Source: Flavobacteriaceae bacterium PS02336
GTDB lineage: Bacteria > Bacteroidota > Bacteroidia > Flavobacteriales > Flavobacteriaceae
NCBI GenBank assembly: GCA_029960065.1
Contig: JASCOF010000012.1
Location: 1-64,000, forward strand
Direction of reading: 5' to 3'
DNA: 64,000 bases
Positions 7,269 through 15,698 of the stretch are shown piece by piece. The position numbers were made by a program, and so were the translations under genes. The notes beneath the pieces are model-generated. The model saw only the letters and a list, made by a program, of their open reading frames with translations. It made no database searches and was not told where the DNA came from. Numbering within the stretch: the stretch's first letter is position 1; every line of letters starts with the position of its first letter.

Positions 7269-8756
7269 TTAAGATTTAAACCAGCTTTCTACTAATTCAT
7301 CTTCAAACGAATTAGCCTCTTTATGAATAAACTCATTTCGGTTTTTGTCATAAGAATAATCCAAAGCCCAAGTTTTATGATTTGCTGCCATGTCCTTAAT
7401 ACTTTGACATACAAAAGCAATTTCCTTATCAGTTGTAGTCGGGTGAATTGACATTCTAATCCATCCCGGTTTTTTGATCAAATCACCAATTGTAATTTCA
7501 TTCACCAATTTATTAGAAGTTTCCTGATCAACATGAAGTAAATAATGTCCGTAAGTTCCAGCGCAGCTGCAACCTCCTCTAGTCTGGATTCCAAAACGGT
7601 CGTTTAGAATTTTTACTCCTAAATTGAAATGAAGATCATCAATAAAAAATGAAATCACACCAAGACGATCTTTATGTTGTCCAGCTAAAATAGTAATATT
7701 TGAAACAGGCTCTAATTCACTAAAAACATAATCAACAATTTCATGCTCACGCTGCATAATATTTTTGATTCCCATTTCTTCTTTAAGTTCAATAGCCAAA
7801 GCAGTTTTGATGACTTGAAGAAAACCTGGAGTTCCACCATCTTCGCGATCTTCGATATTATCAATATATTTATGTTCTCCCCAAGGATTTGTCCAGCTAA
7901 CAGTTCCGCCGCCAGGACAATCTGGAATCATATTATTGTATAATTTTTTATTAAAAATTAAAACACCTGAAGTCCCAGGTCCTCCTAAAAATTTATGAGG
8001 AGACATAAAAACAGCGTCCAAATAAGCTTCTGGATCAGCTGGATGTATATCCACTTCTACGTAAGGTCCTGAACAAGCAAAATCTACAAAACAAACTCCA
8101 TTATATTGGTGCATTAATTTTGCAGCTTCATGAAATGGCGTTCTCAATCCCGTAACATTGGAACAAGCTGTAATAGAAGCGATTTTTATAGTTCTATCAC
8201 TATATTTCTCTAATAAAACTTCTAAATTTTCTAAATTAAAAAGTCCCTTCTCGCAAGACGGAATAATCTCAACATCTGCAATGGTTTCTAACCAAGAAGT
8301 TTGATTAGAATGATGTTCCATGTGCGAAATAAAAACAATCGGTTTCTTTTCTGCAGGAACATTCACAAAGCTTTTCAAATTCTCAGGAATTTTCAAACCT
8401 AAAATACGCTGGAATTTATTGATCACTCCCGTCATTCCAGTTCCATCTGTAATTAACACATCATCATTGTTAGCATTGGCATGACGCTTAATAATATGTC
8501 TAGCATGATGATAGGCTTTTGTCATTGCAGTACCAGAAACAGTAGTTTCAGTATGTGTATTGGCAACAAAAGGGCCAAATTGGTTTAATAACTTTTCTTC
8601 AATCGGACGATATAATCTTCCGCTGGCAGTCCAGTCAGTATAAATAATTGATTTTCTGCCATAAGGTGACGTAAATTCTTGGTTTATACCGACAATATTC
8701 TGTCTAAACTTCTGAAAGTAAGTTTCTAGAGTGATGGTACTATTTTTGCTGTCCAT
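7269..8756 (-). CDS. Class V aminotransferase-fold PLP enzyme (cysteine desulfurase/selenocysteine lyase-like)
   Basis: This 495-aa fold-type I PLP enzyme has the PLP-binding lysine in SPHKFLGGPG and an active-site-loop cysteine in RGGCSCAGTYG. The loop resembles those of group II cysteine desulfurases. The N-terminal YTDWTASGRL and THTETTVSG blocks and the long C-terminus (STHP-like IHPTTTDKEI) place it in a larger, less characterised branch than IscS or SufS. No suf or isc genes are adjacent, so the substrate is unknown; release of sulfur or selenium from a cysteine-type substrate is a family-based guess. ATG start. A Bacteroidota -7 motif lies 24 bases upstream and it is probably monocistronic. 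Confidence 0.85.
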   Translation of the reverse strand: MDSKNSTITLETYFQKFRQNIVGINQEFTSPYGRKSIIYTDWTASGRLYRPIEEKLLNQFGPFVANTHTETTVSGTAMTKAYHHARHIIKRHANANNDDVLITDGTGMTGVINKFQRILGLKIPENLKSFVNVPAEKKPIVFISHMEHHSNQTSWLETIADVEIIPSCEKGLFNLENLEVLLEKYSDRTIKIASITACSNVTGLRTPFHEAAKLMHQYNGVCFVDFACSGPYVEVDIHPADPEAYLDAVFMSPHKFLGGPGTSGVLIFNKKLYNNMIPDCPGGGTVSWTNPWGEHKYIDNIEDREDGGTPGFLQVIKTALAIELKEEMGIKNIMQREHEIVDYVFSELEPVSNITILAGQHKDRLGVISFFIDDLHFNLGVKILNDRFGIQTRGGCSCAGTYGHYLLHVDQETSNKLVNEITIGDLIKKPGWIRMSIHPTTTDKEIAFVCQSIKDMAANHKTWALDYSYDKNRNEFIHKEANSFEDELVESWFKS

Positions 8757-8779
8757 TAGTTGTGCCTTGTGTTTGACTG

Positions 8780-8787
8780 CAAATATA
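8780..8787 (-). promoter_or_regulatory. -7 promoter element for the class V aminotransferase
   Basis: On the minus strand this reads TATATTTG, an exact TAnnTTTG, 24 bases before the ATG. No clear TTTG partner is seen at the usual distance. Confidence 0.5.
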
Positions 8788-8938
8788 TCGCTTTTTTACA
8801 AAATTGCGAATTTATCAATAGTAAACTTCAAACATTACATTCCTGTTGGGTATCTTTAGTTAAAAGATCTTTTTTTTAATAAATTATCACAATATCCCAT
8901 CGAATTAATAGGCATTAAACTAATAGAAAGTATTATTT

Positions 8939-9472
8939 ATGGGAAATTTATCAGTAGCTACCTTTGGTGGCGGTTGTTTTTGGTGTATAGAAGCTGTAAT
9001 TCAGCGTTTAAATGGTGTAGAATCAATAAAATCAGGCTATTCAGATGGGTTTATAAAAAATCCGGCGTACCGCGAAGTTTGTACGGGAAGAACTGGTCAT
9101 GCAGAAGTTATTCAAGTAACTTTTAATCCTGACATAATTTCATATCACGACTTAATTTTTATTTTCATGACAAGTCATGACCCAACAACTCTAAATCGTC
9201 AAGGCGGTGACAGCGGAACGCAGTATCGTTCTATTGTTTTATATCATAACGATGAGCAAAAAGAAATTGCAGAAAAAGTATTTGAAGAAGTACAGCCTGC
9301 TTATGCTGATCCAATTGTAACGCAATTAAAACCTTTTGAAGTTTTTTACGAAGCAGAAGATTATCATCAAAATTATTATAATGAAAATCAAGAAGCTGGA
9401 TATTGCCAAGTGGTAATCGATCCCAAAATTCAAAAACTTAAAAAAATGTACGCCGATCGATTAATTGGCTAA
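8939..9472 (+). CDS. msrA: Peptide-methionine (S)-S-oxide reductase MsrA
   Basis: MsrA is 177 aa, the usual length. The catalytic motif GCFWC (C13 nucleophile) follows FGG at the N-terminus. Other family blocks are SGYSDG, GHAEVIQV, FMTSHDPTTLNRQGGDSGTQYRS and DYHQNYY. A second cysteine near the C-terminus (GYCQVVI) is placed to act as resolving cysteine. It repairs the S-diastereomer of methionine sulfoxide in the cytoplasm using thioredoxin. No MsrB domain is fused. It stands 190 bases before selO on the same strand; a palindromic element separates them, so co-transcription is uncertain. Confidence 0.96.
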   Translation: MGNLSVATFGGGCFWCIEAVIQRLNGVESIKSGYSDGFIKNPAYREVCTGRTGHAEVIQVTFNPDIISYHDLIFIFMTSHDPTTLNRQGGDSGTQYRSIVLYHNDEQKEIAEKVFEEVQPAYADPIVTQLKPFEVFYEAEDYHQNYYNENQEAGYCQVVIDPKIQKLKKMYADRLIG

Positions 9473-9485
9473 AAGTTTTTTTTTG

Positions 9486-9644
9486 CCACAGATTATGAAA
9501 ATTAAGATTAGAATTAATTCATGAATTAGATTGTCACCCTGAGCGAAGTCGAAGGGCGTTCCCATTGCACTTGGGCTTCGACTTCGCTCAGCCTGACAAA
9601 CAGTAGATTAAAAATCAGTTTAATCTTTATAATCTGTCGCATAA
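9486..9644. repeat. REP-like nested palindromic element, copy A
   Basis: The core arms 9531-9554 and 9576-9600 contain GAGCGAAGTCGAAG and its complement. They are nested in a weaker outer inverted repeat (9486-9507 with about 9620-9644) built on CCACAGATTAT. It is related to elements at 11.3, 50.75, 50.9 and 63.07 kb. Confidence 0.8.
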
Positions 9645-9662
9645 AATAAGAAAGCAAACAAA

Positions 9663-11231
9663 ATGAAAAATCTTAAAATAAATAATCGATTTACAGCTGA
9701 GTTACCAGCCGATCCAGAGTTGGTAAACGAAACTCGTCAAGTAAAAAATACGCTGTTTTCTTATGTAAATCCAACAAAACCGTCAGATCCAAAATTGATT
9801 CATGCCTCAGAAGAAGTGGCTGAATTGGTTGGGATTTCAAAAGAAGAAATTCAATCTGAGGAATTTGTAAATGTTTTTTCGGGCAACGCTATTTTAGATG
9901 AAACAAAGCCTTTTGCAATGTGTTATGCCGGACATCAGTTTGGAAACTGGGCGGGACAATTGGGTGATGGCCGTGCTATAAATTTAACCGAAGTTGAAAA
10001 CAACAATCAATTTTACACCTTACAGTTAAAAGGTGCTGGAAAAACACCTTATTCCAGAACTGCTGATGGTTTGGCCGTTCTGCGTTCTTCGATTAGAGAA
10101 TATCTCTGCGCCGAGGCAATGTATTATTTGGGAGTTCCTACTACTCGATCGCTTTCTTTGATTCTCTCAGGAGATCAGGTTTTACGAGATGTTTTATATA
10201 ATGGAAATCCCGCTTACGAAAAAGGCGCTGTAGTTTGTCGTGTCGCTCCATCTTTTATCCGTTTTGGAAGTTACGAAATGTTGACCGCTCGAAATGAACT
10301 TAAGAATCTGAAACAGTTTGTAGAGTTTACCATAAAACATTATTTCCCTGAAATAAAAGGCGAACCAAAAGAACAATATATCCAGTTCTTTCAAAAAGTA
10401 GCTGATACAACGCGCGAAATGATTCTGCATTGGCAGAGAGTTGGTTTTGTTCATGGCGTTATGAATACCGATAACATGTCTATTCACGGAATTACGATTG
10501 ATTACGGTCCATATGGCTGGTTAGAAAATTACGATCCTAACTGGACACCAAACACAACTGACAGCCAAAATAGAAGATATCGTTTCGGAAATCAGCCTCA
10601 GGTTGCGCAATGGAATTTGTTTCAATTGGCTAATGCACTTTATCCGCTTGTTAATGAAGCCGCTCCTTTAGAAAAAATTCTGGATTCGTTTATAATTAAA
10701 TTTGAAGAGGAATATAAATGTATGTTTTTAAGTAAGCTAGGTATATTTACTTCAAGTGATACTGACGATAAAATTGTAAAAGGAATCGAAGAAATTTTGC
10801 AATTATCTGAAACAGATATGACTCTATTTTTTAGAAATTTAAGTCAGATTAAGAAAGAAGATTCAGTAGAACAAGCATTCGAAAAGATTGAAAATGCTTT
10901 TTATCTGCCGGAAGAAATTAAAGGAGATATTCTTGATGCTTGGCAGAAATGGTTCTCTGTTTATCTAAAAAGATTAAAGATTGAAGTGCTTTCAGACGAA
11001 GAACGTGCAGCGAAAATGAATGTAATAAATCCAAAATATGTGCTTCGAAATTATATGGCACAATTGGCAATTGATGAAGCTGATAAAGGAGATTATTCTT
11101 TAGTTGATGAATTATTTCAGCTTTTAAAGAATCCTTATGAGGAACAACCTGAATACGAGAAATGGTTCGCCAAACGTCCAGATTGGGCAAGATCTAAAGT
11201 TGGATGTTCTATGCTTTCTTGCAGTTCTTAA
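9663..11231 (+). CDS. selO: SelO/YdiU family protein adenylyltransferase (AMPylator)
   Basis: This 522-aa pseudokinase-fold enzyme transfers AMP to Ser/Thr/Tyr hydroxyls; in characterised members it targets redox proteins. Family blocks are AMCYAGHQFG, GQLGDGRAINL, LQLKGAGKTPYSR (Lys of the ATP site), HGVMNTDNMS (catalytic-loop Asn and Asp) and TIDYGPYGWL (metal-binding DYGP). The C-terminus is RSKVGCSMLSCSS: a Cys stands at the site where animal SelO has selenocysteine, so this is the Cys form. The C-terminal Cys is proposed in the family to allow redox control. It lies next to msrA and near ypdA. ATG at 9663, with an A-rich leader. Confidence 0.95.
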   Translation: MKNLKINNRFTAELPADPELVNETRQVKNTLFSYVNPTKPSDPKLIHASEEVAELVGISKEEIQSEEFVNVFSGNAILDETKPFAMCYAGHQFGNWAGQLGDGRAINLTEVENNNQFYTLQLKGAGKTPYSRTADGLAVLRSSIREYLCAEAMYYLGVPTTRSLSLILSGDQVLRDVLYNGNPAYEKGAVVCRVAPSFIRFGSYEMLTARNELKNLKQFVEFTIKHYFPEIKGEPKEQYIQFFQKVADTTREMILHWQRVGFVHGVMNTDNMSIHGITIDYGPYGWLENYDPNWTPNTTDSQNRRYRFGNQPQVAQWNLFQLANALYPLVNEAAPLEKILDSFIIKFEEEYKCMFLSKLGIFTSSDTDDKIVKGIEEILQLSETDMTLFFRNLSQIKKEDSVEQAFEKIENAFYLPEEIKGDILDAWQKWFSVYLKRLKIEVLSDEERAAKMNVINPKYVLRNYMAQLAIDEADKGDYSLVDELFQLLKNPYEEQPEYEKWFAKRPDWARSKVGCSMLSCSS

Positions 11232-11238
11232 TTTTTTT

Positions 11239-11370
11239 TGCCACGAATTTCACGAATGTTTTATTGAGATAGTATGTAACATTGAGCGAAGTCGAAATGC
11301 ACGCTAAGTGTTCTCGACTTCGCTCGAACTGACAACAAAAATTAGGGTAAATTCGTGAAATTCGTGACAA
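11239..11370. repeat. REP-like nested palindromic element, copy B
   Basis: An inner inverted repeat (11284-11295 with 11314-11325, GAGCGAAGTCGA type) is nested inside an outer one (11239-11258 with 11351-11370, 19 of 20 paired). It fills the convergent gap between selO and ypdA and could end transcription from both sides. Confidence 0.8.
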
Positions 11371-11376
11371 AATTTT

Positions 11377-12348
11377 TTATTTAGAAGTAATGTAATCCAC
11401 AATCATACTGGCATGAATTCTGGAATTTTCAATAAACCATTTATGCGTCTGCATCCCACCGCAAACTACACCAGCAAGAAATAATCCTTCTACATTTGTT
11501 TCCATTGTTTCTGGATTGTAAATTGGAATTTTCAAATCATCATTAGAAAGCTGAATCCCCATTTTTTCAAGAAAGCTTAAATCAGGTTTATAACCTGTTA
11601 ATGCTAAAACAACGTCATTTTCAATAGCTATCTTTCCGTTTGGCGTTTCAATCTCAACTTCATTCTCTTTTATCTCCGTTATATTGGATTGAAAATAAGC
11701 TTTAATGCTTCCTTCCTCTATACGATTTTCAATATCAGGTTTTACCCAATATTTTACACGACTGTTGATTTCATTTTTACGAATAACCATCGTAACATCT
11801 GCCCCTTTTCTCCAGCATTCCAAAGCTGCATCAACAGATGAATTATTAGCACCAACCACCAAAATTTTCCTGAAGGCATATTCGTGTGCTTCCTTATAAT
11901 AGTGACGCACTTTTGAAAGGCTTTCGCCAGCAACATTCATTTCAATCGGGATATCATAAAAACCAGTTGCTATTATAGTATTTTTAGCTTTATATTGATT
12001 TTTGTCTGTTTTTATTTGAAAAATGTTATTAGTGTCTTTTAAAACATCAATCACTTTTTCAAATAAATTAATATTGAATTTAAAATAGCGGTGAATATTT
12101 CTATAATATTCTAAAGCTTCCTGACGTCCAGGTTTTGGCGCTAAACAATTAAAAGGAATATCGCCAATTTCTAATCTTTCTGCAGTAGAGAAAAAGGTCA
12201 TGTAAAGCGGATAATTAAATATGCTGTTTACAATAGCTCCTTTTTCTATAATTAGGTATTTTAAGTTTTTCTTTTCGGCTTCGATTGCGCATGCCAGTCC
12301 AATTGGGCCGCCGCCAACTATTACAAGATCATATATTGATTCAGTCAT
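11377..12348 (-). CDS. ypdA: YpdA family FAD-dependent NADPH reductase, putative bacillithiol disulfide reductase
   Basis: This 323-aa two-dinucleotide-binding-domain flavoprotein has an N-terminal FAD motif GGGPIG (about 11-16). The YpdA blocks YPLYMTFFSTAERLEIGD and the second nucleotide-binding motif (VVGANNSSVDAA, about 164-175) are present, with LALTGYKPD and LFLAGVV near the C-terminus. It lacks the CxxC of thioredoxin reductases, as YpdA does. YpdA reduces oxidised bacillithiol in Firmicutes; many Bacteroidota also make this thiol, so the role is likely but inferred. It overlaps no gene, and the CYTH gene ends one base before its ATG region, so the two form a tight minus-strand operon. 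Confidence 0.9.
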   Translation of the reverse strand: MTESIYDLVIVGGGPIGLACAIEAEKKNLKYLIIEKGAIVNSIFNYPLYMTFFSTAERLEIGDIPFNCLAPKPGRQEALEYYRNIHRYFKFNINLFEKVIDVLKDTNNIFQIKTDKNQYKAKNTIIATGFYDIPIEMNVAGESLSKVRHYYKEAHEYAFRKILVVGANNSSVDAALECWRKGADVTMVIRKNEINSRVKYWVKPDIENRIEEGSIKAYFQSNITEIKENEVEIETPNGKIAIENDVVLALTGYKPDLSFLEKMGIQLSNDDLKIPIYNPETMETNVEGLFLAGVVCGGMQTHKWFIENSRIHASMIVDYITSK

Positions 12349-12349
12349 T

Positions 12350-12823
12350 TTATTCTTTCCAGTCTTTAAAAGGATTTTTACTTAGATAAGCGTTGTAGTA
12401 TCTTTCGTCGTTTGTCACTTCTTCACCCAGCCAATCTGGTTTTTCAAAAGTTTCTGTTTCAGAACTTAATTCAATTTCAGCCATTATCAAGCCTTCATTT
12501 TCTCCATAAAATTCATCCACTTCATATACGTGATTTCCAGATTTTATCTCATAACGGGTTTTCTCAATTTTACCTTTTTCGCATAATTTCAAAAGTGCCG
12601 CCGCTTCATCCAGCGGAATTTCATTTTCCCATTCGAAACGAGACATCCCGCCGCTCTGACTAATTCCTTTTATAGTTATAAATCCCTTATCTCCTTTAAT
12701 TCTAACCCTAACGGTACGCTCAGGAACAGAACTCAAATATCCCTGCGCAATTTTATTTTGAGTTAAAGCTTGATTTTTGAACTCGTCAGATTTGACTAGA
12801 AATTTTCTTTCAATTTCAATCAT
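12350..12823 (-). CDS. CYTH domain protein (triphosphate tunnel metalloenzyme family)
   Basis: This 157-aa single CYTH domain has the signature EIERKFL at residues 3-9. Alternating Arg, Lys and Glu pairs of the tunnel follow (RVRIKG, KTRYEI, EIELSSE). Bacterial members hydrolyse inorganic triphosphate or, less often, act as class IV adenylate cyclase. The sequence does not say which. It is first in a two-gene minus-strand unit with ypdA, with essentially no gap. ATG start. Confidence 0.9.
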   Translation of the reverse strand: MIEIERKFLVKSDEFKNQALTQNKIAQGYLSSVPERTVRVRIKGDKGFITIKGISQSGGMSRFEWENEIPLDEAAALLKLCEKGKIEKTRYEIKSGNHVYEVDEFYGENEGLIMAEIELSSETETFEKPDWLGEEVTNDERYYNAYLSKNPFKDWKE

Positions 12824-12977
12824 TTTTTAAGTGTAAATTATTTTTATGCAAGTTACTCATTTTAATTAAGTCTTAAAAAGCATATAAAATGAAAAATGGG
12901 TTAATTTATTTTTTTTTACATCAAATTGAAATATTAAAATAACTGATTATTAATACATTACGTGTTATTTTTTTAGT

Positions 12978-12985
12978 TAAATTTG
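12978..12985 (+). promoter_or_regulatory. -7 promoter element for the OmpA-family gene
   Basis: TAAATTTG, an exact TAnnTTTG, lies 23 bases before the ATG at 13009. Confidence 0.5.
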
Positions 12986-13008
12986 ATAGAATCTTAACTT
13001 CATCGTCT

Positions 13009-13926
13009 ATGTCTAAAAAAGCACTTTATCTATTAGGCATTGCAATAACCATTATTTTAGGTACTTTTTTATACCTCAAATTCTGCTGCAACTGCTCTGA
13101 GAAAATTACAACGGATGATACTCCAAAAACAGTTTCAACACCTGTTCAAGAGCCTAATTTTGTTCCGTTTGTATTGAATGGCCCAGGAATTGAATATCAA
13201 ACCAATGATAATCTCAAGTTCCTTAAAAACAGCGCTGCTTTAATAATGCCTGTCAGTGATTCTGTGATAACTGGTATTCAAAAATTAAAGACATTTTTAG
13301 TTTCTAATCCAACACAGAAAATTACAATAACCGGTTATGCTACATCAGATGAAACAAACTCAACTACTTTTGAGAATTTAGGTCTGGCAAGAGCCAATGA
13401 GGTTAAGAATTATTTTGTTTCTGAGGGATTATTGGAAAAACAGTTTAACACTAAAGGAGAAATTATAGAAAAATGGAAAATGAATGCTGATACTCTTCTT
13501 GGACCAGCAAATTATGCATTTGACACTATAGATTCTACTGCAACTGCTCCGACGGCTGATGAATGGACTGCTTTGAAAGAGAAGATAAATGCAGATCCGT
13601 TGATTCTTCATTTTAATACCAATCAGTCTAGAGAAACTTTAACTAGTCTTGAAAAACAAAAAGTTGCTGCTATAGCAAAATATACAGAACATGTAAAAGA
13701 TGCTGTTGTTTTAGCTGTTGGTCATTCTGATAATGTTGGAAATCGTGATTCTAATATTGTGTTAGGACAAAAAAGAGCCGAATTCTCTAAAAACTATCTT
13801 TCAAAAAATGGTATTGATGCCAAAAGAATCGAAACACAATCTAAAGGCCCCGATGAACCTATTGGTGATAACAATACCTCAGAAGGAAAAGCATCAAATA
13901 GAAGAACCGTAATTACAATTAAATAA
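13009..13926 (+). CDS. OmpA-family cell-envelope protein with two OmpA-like domains
   Basis: This 305-aa protein has an N-terminal hydrophobic anchor (about 6-26, LGIAITIILGTFLYL), then CCNC and a linker. The C-terminal OmpA domain (about 195-305) binds peptidoglycan in the family: ILHFNTNQS, AVGHSDNVGNRDSNIVLGQKR and a final SNRRTVITIK. A weaker, similar segment (about 65-150: KITITGYATSDE, LGLARANEVKNYF) looks like a first, degenerate OmpA domain. No outer-membrane beta-barrel is present. It is followed after 19 bases by a second anchored protein, so the two probably form an operon. Confidence 0.82.
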   Translation: MSKKALYLLGIAITIILGTFLYLKFCCNCSEKITTDDTPKTVSTPVQEPNFVPFVLNGPGIEYQTNDNLKFLKNSAALIMPVSDSVITGIQKLKTFLVSNPTQKITITGYATSDETNSTTFENLGLARANEVKNYFVSEGLLEKQFNTKGEIIEKWKMNADTLLGPANYAFDTIDSTATAPTADEWTALKEKINADPLILHFNTNQSRETLTSLEKQKVAAIAKYTEHVKDAVVLAVGHSDNVGNRDSNIVLGQKRAEFSKNYLSKNGIDAKRIETQSKGPDEPIGDNNTSEGKASNRRTVITIK

Positions 13927-13945
13927 TTAATCAAAACATACGATC

Positions 13946-14491
13946 ATGAATATACCTTGTATCTTAATACCTGCTCTAGTGGGATTAATCTGTGGAATTT
14001 TAGGTTACTTACTAGGAAAAATGAATTCGAAAAATGATGATTCTCTGGCTTTATCGCTTCAAGCTGATTTAGATGCCTGCAAAGCTAATACACGAAATTT
14101 GAATGCCCGTATTTCAACATTGGAAGCTGAATTGGCGGCGAAATCTAAAATTGCGCCTCAGTCATTTACTGCCACGGCTCCAACTTTGATTCCTTTTGAT
14201 GCTTCGCTTGCATCGACAGTGCTAGGCAAAAAGATAAAAGAAAATGACTTAAAAATTGTTGAAGGAATCGGACCAAAAATTGAAGCATTACTCAACGATG
14301 CCGGAATTAAAACTTGGTATGATCTTTCTCAATCTTCAACAGATAAATTACAATCTGTCTTAGATGCTGGCGGCGAAAATTATGCCATTCATAATCCAAG
14401 TACTTGGGCTAAGCAAGCTTTATTGGCGTACCAAGGAAAATGGCAGGAATTAAAAGACTGGCAAAATAGTCTTTTAGGCGGAAAAGAGTAA
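13946..14491 (+). CDS. Membrane-anchored helix-hairpin-helix protein
   Basis: This 181-aa protein has one N-terminal membrane segment (about 4-24, ILIPALVGLICGILGYLLG). A short coiled-coil stretch follows (about 33-67), and then a helix-hairpin-helix block: LKIVEGIGPKIEALLNDAGIKTW at about 99-122. This resembles the HhH modules of the DUF4332 and ribosomal L17/L21-associated type. It ends with W-rich KQALLAYQGKW. Such modules bind nucleic acid in other proteins, but the role here is unknown. It follows the OmpA-family gene by 19 bases, and a shared envelope role is possible. Confidence 0.75.
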   Translation: MNIPCILIPALVGLICGILGYLLGKMNSKNDDSLALSLQADLDACKANTRNLNARISTLEAELAAKSKIAPQSFTATAPTLIPFDASLASTVLGKKIKENDLKIVEGIGPKIEALLNDAGIKTWYDLSQSSTDKLQSVLDAGGENYAIHNPSTWAKQALLAYQGKWQELKDWQNSLLGGKE

Positions 14492-14498
14492 AAAAAAC

Positions 14499-14571
14499 AG
14501 GCACAAAGGTGCAGAGTTGCAAAGGTTCTAAGGTTTTTCCCAATACCTCTGCGTCTTGTATCTTTGTGCCT
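14499..14571. repeat. Intergenic palindromic element between converging genes
   Basis: AGGCACAAAG (14499-14508) pairs with CTTTGTGCCT (14562-14571), with further partial pairing inside (GCAGAG with CTCTGC). It lies between the plus-strand HhH gene and menC and could serve as a bidirectional terminator. Confidence 0.6.
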
Positions 14572-14587
14572 TTGTTATTTTGTGTCT

Positions 14588-15625
14588 TTATATAAAGTCA
14601 GATTCCCATTCCTTTTCTAGATTATACCAAAGCTGTCCATTTTTAACTTCTAAGGGACAATCTATATTATTAGTATATAATGCGCCGGTTCCTAGACCTT
14701 GCGGCATTTTTGAATTTTGAAGAAATGTCCATTGCGCAATAGCATTTAATCCAATATTACTTTCTAATGCTGAAGTAATCCACCAGCCGATGTTGTATTT
14801 ATCTGCCAACGAAATCCATTCTTGTGTTCCTCTAAAACCTCCAATAAAACTAGGTTTTAAAATAATATACTGAGGATTGATTTCCTGCAATAATTTTTCT
14901 TTTTCTTCAAATGAAAATACTCCAATAAGTTCTTCATCCAAAGCAATTGGAAAAGGTGTTTCTTTACACAATTGAGCCATCGCTAAAACATTCCCTTGTC
15001 TAATTGGCTGTTCAATACTATGAAGCTGAAAATTATTAAGTTGATTCAATTTATCTAAAGCTTCTGTAGAAGAAAAAGCACCATTGGCATCTACTCTAAT
15101 TTCAATTTCTTCTGGAGAAAAGTGACTTCGGATAAATTGTAATAATTCGAGTTCTTTTTCAAAATCAATTGCACCAATTTTCAGTTTGATACAATTAAAA
15201 CCTTCGGCTAGTTTATCCTCAATCTGCTGTTTCATAAAAGCCGATTCTCCCATCCAAACTAAACCATTTATGGAGATGGATTTGGTCTTATTTGTAAAAT
15301 CGGAAGGGAATAATAGGTATGGATTTTCACTGTTTAAGGACCGGAAAGCCATTTCAATACCAAATTGAATTGACGGAAATTCTAATAACGATTCCCAAAG
15401 CACAGTTTCACCTAAGTGAATATTATCGCATGCCCATTTTAGTTTTTCTTCGTAATCGTCGCGATCATCTGCACTTAAGCCACGAAGTATACCGCATTCT
15501 CCTATTCCTTTTTGGCCGTTTTTATCTAGAATTATAAACCAAGTTTCTTTTTCGGTCATAATACCTCGCGAAGTTCCAGATGGTCTTTTAAACTCTAATA
15601 AATATTTATGATAAGATGCTTTCAT
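14588..15625 (-). CDS. menC: o-Succinylbenzoate synthase MenC
   Basis: This 345-aa enolase-superfamily enzyme dehydrates SHCHC to o-succinylbenzoate in menaquinone synthesis. The N-terminal capping domain (GIGECG) precedes the barrel. Catalytic and metal residues are visible as KLKIG (base Lys), RVDANGAF (Asp), IEQP (Glu), ALDEEL (Asp/Glu) and LKPSFIGG (second Lys). Alternatives such as muconate cycloisomerase or dipeptide epimerase share this fold. The menA, menB and menD genes on the same strand upstream favour MenC. It is the last gene of the minus-strand men region; no menE or menF is seen in the window. Confidence 0.88.
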   Translation of the reverse strand: MKASYHKYLLEFKRPSGTSRGIMTEKETWFIILDKNGQKGIGECGILRGLSADDRDDYEEKLKWACDNIHLGETVLWESLLEFPSIQFGIEMAFRSLNSENPYLLFPSDFTNKTKSISINGLVWMGESAFMKQQIEDKLAEGFNCIKLKIGAIDFEKELELLQFIRSHFSPEEIEIRVDANGAFSSTEALDKLNQLNNFQLHSIEQPIRQGNVLAMAQLCKETPFPIALDEELIGVFSFEEKEKLLQEINPQYIILKPSFIGGFRGTQEWISLADKYNIGWWITSALESNIGLNAIAQWTFLQNSKMPQGLGTGALYTNNIDCPLEVKNGQLWYNLEKEWESDFI

Positions 15626-15698
15626 TTTTTGAAGACGCTAAGATACTAAGGTACTGAGATGCTAAGTTTTCTAGAAGCTTTTCACATCTCTAACCAAC

